Assembly: GCA_003531345.1 (NCBI GenBank)
Contig: DQGZ01000208.1
Location: 1-5,566, forward strand
Source: Alphaproteobacteria bacterium
GTDB taxonomy: Bacteria > Pseudomonadota > Alphaproteobacteria > Rickettsiales > UBA8987
DNA length: 5,566 bases
Direction of reading: 5' to 3'
Position numbers and translations under genes: made by a program. This document shows positions 1 to 4,871 of this stretch, piece after piece. The notes below the pieces were generated by a model. It had not been told where the DNA came from. It searched no databases and saw only the letters and a list, made by a program, of their open reading frames with translations. The stretch's first letter is position 1. Each line of letters opens with the position of its first letter.

Positions 1-1014
1 TTTGCTATGATTTTTTTGATAGTTTCTTAAAACAGTTTCAGAGGCAATATCTCCCTTTCTGTTCAACGCTCTTTTTATTTCGTGAATTAAACTATGTTGC
101 GCTTTTAAGCCAAAGTTAAATCCATGAGCCGTAACTGGGTGCATCCCAACAGCGGCATCGCCAATTAATGCGAATCTTTTTGCAGTAAAATTATGAGCAT
201 ATACCGCAACCAAAGGATAAGTAAATCGCTCTGAATCTAGAATCATTTTACCATATCTATGCTGAAATAAATTTTGAATATATTCATTGAATTGTTTTTT
301 AGGTAGAGCCTGAACCCCTTTTATCTCCGCAGGTTTCGCGGTTAAAATTACAGAAGATCGATTACCATTCAAAGGTAAAACAGCCAAAGTATTTCCATAT
401 AAAAAACACTCGTTTGCAACATTGTTGTGTGGCAAATCATGGCTCATTTGACAAACCAGCATGCTTTTACCAAAATCTTTCATTGAGGCTGAAATACCAA
501 CTTTTTTGCGTGTTTCAGAAAATCTTGTATCAGCAGCTATTAACAATTTACAAACAACTTCTGTTCCGTTTGAAATTTTTGCCTCAACTCTATCATCATT
601 TAAAGCAAAATTATCTACTACAGAATCAGTTATAATGGTAATGTTAGAATCATCTTTAACTGTGTCATAGGCGGCTTTTCTGATGTGATGATTAGAAATT
701 ATATATGCAAGCCTGTCTCTAATCTTCGTTGAGAAACCAAGAAAATATGAAGATTCGCCATTAAAAACCTTAGCTTCATTAATTTCTGAAATATCTTCTT
801 GGTTAAATTTTTCCCAAGCTCCAAGTTCGCTCAAAATATTTTTTGATAAGTGAGTTAGCGCAATATCTCTGCCATCTGGGACTGGATTTTCAATAGATTC
901 TTTACTATTCTTTTCAACAATTAGAACTTTTAGATTTAGCTGAGAAAGCCCCTTTGCCATACTTAATCCTGCGGGGCCAGCACCAATAATTAATACATCA
1001 AAATAATTCTGCAT
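1..1014 (-). CDS. ubiM: UbiM-like FAD-dependent ubiquinone-biosynthesis hydroxylase (3' end beyond the window)
   Basis: The reading frame is open for 338 codons from ATG at 1014 to the left edge, with no stop. Family members have about 390-400 residues, so roughly 50-60 C-terminal residues are probably missing. Visible motifs: an N-terminal Rossmann FAD-binding loop GAGPAG (residues 11-16); E34 at the end of the second strand, which normally binds the FAD ribose; DGRDIAL (47-53), typical of UbiH/COQ6 enzymes; a DG-type motif ADTRFSETR (161-169) with Thr in place of the usual Gly; and the second FAD motif GDAAVGMHP with VTAHGFNFGL (285-303). Most UbiH/UbiF proteins have a P-x-x-GQG-x-N form there. 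The HPVTAHGFN form is what I recall for UbiM, so the subfamily call rests on that. UbiM is an O2-dependent flavin hydroxylase acting on the ubiquinone ring, generally in membrane-associated Ubi complexes. A strong Shine-Dalgarno supports the start. The gene is divergent from the regulator at 1180. UbiH/UbiF/UbiI/VisC paralogues are the alternatives. Confidence 0.85.
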   Translation of the reverse strand, partial: MQNYFDVLIIGAGPAGLSMAKGLSQLNLKVLIVEKNSKESIENPVPDGRDIALTHLSKNILSELGAWEKFNQEDISEINEAKVFNGESSYFLGFSTKIRDRLAYIISNHHIRKAAYDTVKDDSNITIITDSVVDNFALNDDRVEAKISNGTEVVCKLLIAADTRFSETRKKVGISASMKDFGKSMLVCQMSHDLPHNNVANECFLYGNTLAVLPLNGNRSSVILTAKPAEIKGVQALPKKQFNEYIQNLFQHRYGKMILDSERFTYPLVAVYAHNFTAKRFALIGDAAVGMHPVTAHGFNFGLKAQHSLIHEIKRALNRKGDIASETVLRNYQKNHSK

Positions 1015-1018
1015 AAAT

Positions 1019-1025
1019 CCTCCTT
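1019..1025 (-). promoter_or_regulatory. Strong Shine-Dalgarno of the ubiM-like gene
   Basis: On the minus strand this reads AAGGAGG, a near-perfect anti-16S match, 4 nt before the ATG at 1014. It fixes that start codon and contrasts with the weak site in front of the divergent regulator. Confidence 0.8.
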
Positions 1026-1045
1026 GGTAGAGTTTTGAAACGCAA

Positions 1046-1051
1046 AAAATA
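1046..1051 (-). promoter_or_regulatory. Candidate -10 element of the leftward ubiM promoter
   Basis: Read leftward, the hexamer is TATTTT (4 of 6 matches to TATAAT). It starts 22 bp after the FNR-type box at 1074-1087, so the box would be centred at -41.5 relative to a start near 1039, the class II activator position. The moaA promoter has the same 22-bp spacing. There is no recognisable -35 hexamer, as expected for an activator-dependent promoter. The call is by geometry only. Confidence 0.5.
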
Positions 1052-1073
1052 CAGAAGAGGTAATTAAGTAAAC

Positions 1074-1087
1074 TTGATTCAGATCAA
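1074..1087. promoter_or_regulatory. FNR/DNR-type operator box 1 in the ubiM-regulator intergenic region
   Basis: TTGATTCAGATCAA is a perfect TTGAT-N4-ATCAA palindrome, the consensus operator of FNR-type (including DNR/ANR) regulators. It lies between the divergent ubiM-like and regulator genes. Leftward, it sits at class II distance from a -10-like TATTTT. Rightward, the best -10-like hexamer (TATTAC, 1104-1109) is only 16 bp past the box, so the box would overlap the -35 region of the regulator promoter. That arrangement would fit activation of ubiM with autorepression of the regulator, but this is inference. The likely binder is the protein encoded at 1180-2721, or a separate FNR. Confidence 0.8.
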
Positions 1088-1090
1088 CTA
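1074..1090 (-). repeat. Copy 1 of a 17-bp operator repeat (inverted relative to copy 2)
   Basis: The minus strand reads TAGTTGATCTGAATCAA, identical over 17 bp to the plus strand at 2739-2755. The match includes the non-conserved central tetranucleotide and three flanking bases; the next base on each side differs. The two copies flank the regulator gene and each points outward. Confidence 0.85.
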
Positions 1091-1179
1091 TTAATTTTGT
1101 TTTTATTACCTTGAAAAAACCAAGGGTTGATTGTAGTTTGTTATTTGGAAATAAATAAACTACGGGACACAACTAAAAT

Positions 1180-2721
1180 ATGAGTAATTATCTAGAAAAT
1201 ATATGTAATTTTATACATCAGGTTCAGAAAGAGAGAGGCTCGGCTTCTCTATATCTCAGAAGCAACGGTAAGGAATTTTCTAACGAATTGGAAGACCAAT
1301 TTACTATAGTTGATAAATCTATAAAATTTTTAGAATCATTGCCTAAAAAACAAAGTTCAAAAATTGAGCCATTTTTAACCTCAGTTCAATATCTTCCTGC
1401 AAAAAGGAAATATATAATTGCAAAAATGGTTGAGCCAACAGAAGCGCTTGCTTTTTATACTCGGGAAATTATTTCTCCAGCAATAGAAATTGTTCAGGAA
1501 TTATCTGTATTTGACCCCGCAAATAATCCAACAAAAGTTTCTGCTTTTATAAATTTTCTTCACTGGAAAGAGCGTGTGGGCCTAGAGCGTGCGATTGGCA
1601 CTCAACTTGTTGATATGGATTGGTCTAACACGGCATCCTTTAAAAATAGGCTTGAATATATAATCTCTGAGCAACAAGCTTATGAAAGAATGTTTTTGGC
1701 GCTTGCTGATGAGCGAATTCAAACTGCAATCAGAAACTTACAAAATAACAATAATATTTTTAGGAAGGTTGAAGAAATAAACCAAAACATGCTAAAAAAC
1801 AAAGTTCCTAGTGATGTAAAATCTATCACAGCAAAAGAATGGTTTAACCTGTTTACTGCAAAAATGGATCTGCTTTATGAGGTTGAACGCAGCATTGAAG
1901 AAAATCTTACATCTTCAGAGCCTTTAAAATCACAAGAGCCGAAACCTCAAAAACTTGAAAACCAAACTAGTTTAGAGGGATTGGTTAGGGCTTACTTGGA
2001 TAAAATAAAATTAGTTCCGCTATTCAAAGGCTTAGATTCCGAGAATCTTCAAGATATTTTAAAGTATGCTCGTGTTGTTGAGCATAGCAAAGGTGCCATG
2101 ATTTTCATGCAAGGTGAGCAAGCAAGCAGATTTTATATTATCTTGGAAGGCTGGGTAAAGTTATTTAAAGGAAATGCTGATGGCGAAGAATCTATATTGC
2201 AAGTTTTAAGTGTCGGTGAAAGCCTACTCGAAACTGTGATATTCAGCAACACGCCATTTACAGTAAATGCACAGGCAGTTGATAATATTAAACTACTTTC
2301 AATACCAGCAACGATTATTCGTGAAAAACTACAGAGCAACAAAGACCTTGCAATTAATATGCTTTCTACAGTAGCAAATCGTTCTCAAAGCTTAATAAGT
2401 CAGTTTGAACAGCTTACACTTAAAAATACTACTCAAAGGGTTGGTTGGTTTTTATTAAAATTATTTCTTGAAAAAGGTGGCGTTAATACAAATCTAAAAC
2501 TTCCATATGACAAAGCTTTAATTGCAGGTTATTTAGGAATGCAACCAGAAACCTTTTCAAGAACCTTGCAAGCCCTAAAAGAACACGGAATTGATGTTGA
2601 TAGAAATTTAATTAATTTACCTGATATCTTCGCTCTATGTAATTATTGCGATGCAGAACTTTCAAGCAAATGTAATAAAGCTGGAACTGATGCTTGCCCT
2701 AATCCTGATTGTCTGAACTAA
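1180..2721 (+). CDS. NIT-domain Crp/Fnr-family transcriptional regulator with C-terminal cysteine tail
   Basis: A 513-residue soluble regulator with no evident membrane segment. The N-terminal ~240 residues look like an all-helical NIT (nitrate/nitrite sensing) domain: QKERGSASLYL (16-26) and KERVGLERAIG (130-140) match its two arginine-containing signatures. In the NasR structure, arginines of this domain bind nitrate. A polar linker (~240-265) leads to a cyclic-nucleotide-binding-type beta barrel from VPLF (279) to ~375, a dimer helix (~385-420) and a winged helix-turn-helix containing QPETFSR (455-461). E457, S460 and R461 align with FNR E209, S212 and R213, which read TTGAT. The barrel lacks the Arg-Ser pair with which Crp binds cAMP (TPFTVNAQA at 358-366). 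FNR's N-terminal cysteine cluster is also absent. Five cysteines (487, 490, 498, 506, 511) end the protein. The Shine-Dalgarno is weak (GGGA, 1164-1167). Operator boxes lie on both sides. Likely role: nitrate/nitrite-responsive control of the Moco operon and ubiM. Domain calls are firm; ligand and targets are inferred. Confidence 0.88.
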   Translation: MSNYLENICNFIHQVQKERGSASLYLRSNGKEFSNELEDQFTIVDKSIKFLESLPKKQSSKIEPFLTSVQYLPAKRKYIIAKMVEPTEALAFYTREIISPAIEIVQELSVFDPANNPTKVSAFINFLHWKERVGLERAIGTQLVDMDWSNTASFKNRLEYIISEQQAYERMFLALADERIQTAIRNLQNNNNIFRKVEEINQNMLKNKVPSDVKSITAKEWFNLFTAKMDLLYEVERSIEENLTSSEPLKSQEPKPQKLENQTSLEGLVRAYLDKIKLVPLFKGLDSENLQDILKYARVVEHSKGAMIFMQGEQASRFYIILEGWVKLFKGNADGEESILQVLSVGESLLETVIFSNTPFTVNAQAVDNIKLLSIPATIIREKLQSNKDLAINMLSTVANRSQSLISQFEQLTLKNTTQRVGWFLLKLFLEKGGVNTNLKLPYDKALIAGYLGMQPETFSRTLQALKEHGIDVDRNLINLPDIFALCNYCDAELSSKCNKAGTDACPNPDCLN

Positions 2722-2738
2722 TCAGTATTTATTTCATT

Positions 2739-2755
2739 TAGTTGATCTGAATCAA
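2739..2755 (+). repeat. Copy 2 of the 17-bp operator repeat
   Basis: TAGTTGATCTGAATCAA, the exact inverse of copy 1 at 1074-1090. This copy points rightward toward moaA, as copy 1 points leftward toward ubiM. Confidence 0.85.
2742..2755. promoter_or_regulatory. FNR/DNR-type operator box 2 upstream of moaA
   Basis: TTGATCTGAATCAA is a second perfect TTGAT-N4-ATCAA palindrome, 20 bp past the regulator stop codon. Its centre (2748.5) is 41.5 bp from a transcription start predicted near 2790, the canonical class II activator position. The likely binder is the adjacent NIT-Crp/Fnr regulator or an FNR/DNR homologue, giving low-oxygen or nitrate-linked activation of the Moco operon. Confidence 0.85.
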
Positions 2756-2777
2756 CCTTATTATTCCATTACTAAAA

Positions 2778-2783
2778 TAGATT
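2778..2783 (+). promoter_or_regulatory. Candidate -10 element of the moaA operon promoter
   Basis: TAGATT begins 22 bp after box 2, giving class II activator geometry and a start near 2790, inside the first stem of the riboswitch. An overlapping hexamer, TAAAAT (2773-2778), matches the -10 consensus better (5 of 6) and would put the start near 2785 with the box at about -36.5. Either choice yields a leader of about 115-120 nt that consists almost wholly of the riboswitch. Confidence 0.6.
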
Positions 2784-2787
2784 CTAG

Positions 2788-2902
2788 CTATCCGAGCTTG
2801 CTTTACCCAGTTTTTAATTGGGTATTTCAAGCCGTAACAGCAATTAAGTTGTTACCAGGGTGAAGTTGGCAACGACTTTGCCTCCCGTATTGGAAAGGAT
2901 GG
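2788..2902 (+). promoter_or_regulatory. Molybdenum cofactor (Moco) riboswitch in the moaA leader
   Basis: The leader carries primary-sequence marks I recall for the Moco RNA motif (Rfam RF01055): TCCGAGC near the 5' side (2791-2797) and GCCTCCCG...GGAAAGG at the 3' side (2880-2898). Pairings visible by eye: closing helix 2788-2793 with 2897-2902; 2796-2800 with 2828-2832, capped by 2804-2809 with 2819-2824; an 8-bp stem 2834-2841 with 2848-2855 (one G-U); 2863-2868 with 2873-2878 around a GCAA (GNRA) tetraloop; and CC 2884-2885 with GG 2892-2893. The closing helix uses the GGA of the moaA ribosome binding site, so the folded (ligand-bound) state should hide it and block translation. In E. coli the moaA Moco RNA represses when cofactor is plentiful. 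I see no intrinsic terminator, so translational control is the likely mechanism. Moco versus tungsten cofactor cannot be decided by reading. Confidence 0.88.
2892..2899 (+). promoter_or_regulatory. moaA Shine-Dalgarno embedded in the riboswitch
   Basis: GGAAAGGA lies 4 nt before the ATG at 2904. The same bases form conserved riboswitch core and the 3' strand of its closing helix, so ribosome access and the folded aptamer are mutually exclusive. Confidence 0.75.
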
Positions 2903-2903
2903 T

Positions 2904-3881
2904 ATGAAATTATTTGAAGATAAATTTGGAAGAAAATTCCCTTATTTGCGGCTGTCTGTTACAGATGTCTGTAATTTTCGTTGCGAATATTGCTTACCAA
3001 ATGGCTATCAAAAAAGCAGTTCATGTTTTCTTTCTACAAGTGAAATAATTAATTTACTTAATGCATTTTCAGAGCTCGGAACAGAAAAAGTGCGCTTAAC
3101 TGGTGGCGAGCCTACAGTTAGAAAAGATTTAACTATTATCTCTAAAGCAATTTCCACGAATACAAATATAAAAACCATCGCTCTTACCTCAAATGGCTAT
3201 AATTTATATCAGAAGGCTGAAGAGTTTTTTGATTCAGGCATAAATGCATTAAATGTTAGCGTTGATAGCCTAAACCCTGAAAAATTTAAAAAAATTACAG
3301 GACAAGATAAACTAGAGCACATTCTAAAAGGCATAGAGCAAGCTAGAAAAGCAGGTTTCAAGAAAGTTAAAATCAACACGGTTTTACTTAAAGATATTAA
3401 CGATAATGAACTACCAGAAATATTAAACTGGATAAAAAATGAAGATTTAAGCATTCGGTTTATTGAGCTAATGCGAACAGGAGATAATGTTGAATATTTC
3501 AAAAAACATCATCTGTCTTCAGAAATTATAAAATCAGAATTAGAAAGCTTAGGTTTTATTCCATCGCTCAGAAAGCAAGATGCAGGACCAGCGCAAGAGT
3601 TTGAGCATGCAGAATATAAAGGCAAAATAGGAATAATTGCACCATATTCAAAAGATTTCTGTAAAACCTGTAATCGTCTACGAGTTACCTCAAAAGGTGA
3701 TTTAAGACTATGTCTGTTTGGTGGTGAGGGGTATTCTCTGCGTCCATTACTGCAAAATGAAAACCAAATTGAAGAGCTGAAAAATAAGATACTTGAACTT
3801 TTACACTTCAAACACGAAACCCACTATTTGCAACAGGGATATACGGGTTTAACACAAAATTTAGCATCACTAGGAGGATAA
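2904..3881 (+). CDS. moaA: GTP 3',8-cyclase MoaA (radical SAM)
   Basis: The protein has 325 residues, close to the ~329 of E. coli MoaA. With S-adenosylmethionine it converts GTP to 3',8-cyclo-7,8-dihydro-GTP, the first step of Moco synthesis in the cytosol. The N-terminal radical SAM cluster motif is C23-x3-C27-x2-C30 (TDVCNFRCEYC), followed by the SAM-binding TGGEP motif (about residues 66-70). The C-terminal substrate-side [4Fe-4S] cluster is C253-x2-C256-x13-C270, within CKTCNRLRVTSKGDLRLC. The conserved C-terminal Gly-Gly needed for MoaA activity is present (SLGG). All catalytic features look intact. The start lies directly behind the Moco riboswitch, so expression should fall when Moco is abundant, and it is downstream of an FNR-type box. 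The stop codon abuts the ATG of the moaC-moaB fusion with no intergenic base, indicating translational coupling. Confidence 0.97.
   Translation: MKLFEDKFGRKFPYLRLSVTDVCNFRCEYCLPNGYQKSSSCFLSTSEIINLLNAFSELGTEKVRLTGGEPTVRKDLTIISKAISTNTNIKTIALTSNGYNLYQKAEEFFDSGINALNVSVDSLNPEKFKKITGQDKLEHILKGIEQARKAGFKKVKINTVLLKDINDNELPEILNWIKNEDLSIRFIELMRTGDNVEYFKKHHLSSEIIKSELESLGFIPSLRKQDAGPAQEFEHAEYKGKIGIIAPYSKDFCKTCNRLRVTSKGDLRLCLFGGEGYSLRPLLQNENQIEELKNKILELLHFKHETHYLQQGYTGLTQNLASLGG
3872..3877 (+). promoter_or_regulatory. Shine-Dalgarno of the moaC-moaB fusion gene inside the moaA 3' end
   Basis: AGGAGG is a perfect Shine-Dalgarno 4 nt before the ATG at 3882. It overlaps the two GGA codons for MoaA's C-terminal Gly-Gly, so the codons serve two purposes. 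It supports the chosen start. Confidence 0.85.
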
Positions 3882-4871
3882 ATGCAAAATACATTTAAAA
3901 TGATAGATGTTGGAAATAAGACGGTTACTTATCGTTTGGCGGTTGCATCAGGTGAGATTTTTGTAAAACCTGAGGCGTTCGATTTAATCAAAAATAAAAA
4001 ATTACCAAAAGGTGATGTGTTGGTTTTATCTGAAATTGCAGGGATTACAGGTGCAAAAAAAGCCTATGAAATGATTCCGCTTTGCCACCCTATGGGGCTT
4101 GATGCGGTAAAAATAATTACTGAGCTTGATGAGCAAGCCCATTCAGTAAAAGTTTATTGTTTTGCTTCAACCCATGCAAAAACTGGCGTTGAAATGGAGG
4201 CTTTAGCGGGCGTAAACTCTGCCTTGCTTACCATCTGGGATTTAAGCAAAATGATAGAGCCAGATTTGCGTATAAGTAACATAAAATTACTAGCAAAACT
4301 TGGTGGCAAAAAAGGCTTGTGGATTAACGGTGATGGCATTCCAGATTGGATTGAAAAAACAATAAAGCCTGAAGTTCCTCAAGTTTTAGAAAATAGGAAC
4401 GCACTCGTTATAACCTTAAGCGATAGAGCTTCTAAAGGTGAATATGAGGATAAATCTGGTGCAATATTAAAAGAAATACTTATCAATCATGGCGCAAAAA
4501 TTGCAGGATATGCAGTAATAGCTGATGATGAAAGAGAGATAAAAGAAAATATTCAGAATTCAATAAAAGCATTTTCACCTGATTTAATAATTTGCACTGG
4601 TGGCACTGGCGTTTCAGAACGAGATGTAACACCAGAAGCGGTTAGAAAACTATTCGATAAAGAAATACCTGGTGTTGGTGAGCTGCTTCGTTTTGACGGT
4701 GCAAAATATACTCCGCTTTCGTGGAGCAGCAGAGCAATTGCGGGTGTGATAGGCAAAACCTTAGTAATAACTTTGCCAGGCAATCCAAATGCGGTGAATG
4801 AAGGAATGAGTGCGCTGTTGCCACATTTAATTCCGCACCTTATCCGCATTATCAAAGGAGAAAAATTATGA
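3882..4871 (+). CDS. Bifunctional MoaC-MoaB/MogA fusion: cyclic pyranopterin monophosphate synthase plus MogA-like domain
   Basis: A 329-residue fusion. Residues 1 to ~150 are MoaC, which turns the MoaA product into cyclic pyranopterin monophosphate. Expected catalytic residues are present at a constant offset of 8 from E. coli numbering: K43, H69 (PLCHP), E104 and E106 (GVEMEAL), D120, K123 and K139. A short linker (~150-170) leads to a MoaB/MogA domain (~172-329) with SDRAS (180-184), TGGTG (239-243), RDVTPEA (247-253) and PGVGE. MogA adenylylates molybdopterin before MoeA inserts molybdate. Closely related MoaB proteins share these motifs, so the exact activity of this half is less certain. 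Fused MoaC/MogA proteins are a known architecture. The start directly follows the moaA stop, with a perfect Shine-Dalgarno. The TGA overlaps the moeA start as ATGA. All three genes read as one operon under the moaA promoter. Confidence 0.94.
   Translation: MQNTFKMIDVGNKTVTYRLAVASGEIFVKPEAFDLIKNKKLPKGDVLVLSEIAGITGAKKAYEMIPLCHPMGLDAVKIITELDEQAHSVKVYCFASTHAKTGVEMEALAGVNSALLTIWDLSKMIEPDLRISNIKLLAKLGGKKGLWINGDGIPDWIEKTIKPEVPQVLENRNALVITLSDRASKGEYEDKSGAILKEILINHGAKIAGYAVIADDEREIKENIQNSIKAFSPDLIICTGGTGVSERDVTPEAVRKLFDKEIPGVGELLRFDGAKYTPLSWSSRAIAGVIGKTLVITLPGNPNAVNEGMSALLPHLIPHLIRIIKGEKL
4854..4860 (+). promoter_or_regulatory. moeA Shine-Dalgarno
   Basis: AAAGGAG ends 7 nt before the ATG at 4868 and lies within the last codons of the fusion gene. 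It supports the overlapping ATGA start. Confidence 0.8.

Noticed and set aside
414..670. Two small plus-strand open frames (414-635 and 461-670)
   Set aside because: They lie antisense within the ubiM-like gene, which shows continuous family motifs on the minus strand; neither has a recognisable motif or a supporting Shine-Dalgarno.
1109..1125. CCTTG/CAAGG short hairpin in the regulator leader
   Set aside because: Only five base pairs with an A-rich loop and no T-tract; too weak to call a terminator or regulatory RNA, though it could mildly affect the leader.
1127..1131. TTGAT half site downstream of box 1
   Set aside because: The matching ATCAA arm is absent at the correct spacing; a single half site is expected by chance in AT-rich DNA.
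990..1172. 60-codon minus-strand open frame across the intergenic region
   Set aside because: It overlaps the start of the ubiM-like gene and spans the operator and promoters. Composition is low complexity and there is no known motif. The ubiM start at 1014 has a far better ribosome binding site.
2133..2342. Minus-strand open frames inside the regulator, moaA and fusion genes (for example 2133-2342, 3209-3811, 4154-4339, 4553-4855)
   Set aside because: All are antisense to genes with strong family motifs and show no motifs or start signals of their own.
1180..2721. Calling the regulator a true FNR or Crp
   Set aside because: FNR's N-terminal cysteine cluster is missing, the cAMP-contacting Arg-Ser of Crp is missing, and an additional ~240-residue NIT-like domain is present.
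2722..2790. Rho-independent terminator after the regulator gene
   Set aside because: The only inverted repeat is the AT-rich operator palindrome, with no GC-rich stem and no T-run directly after it. Read-through from the regulator into moaA remains possible.
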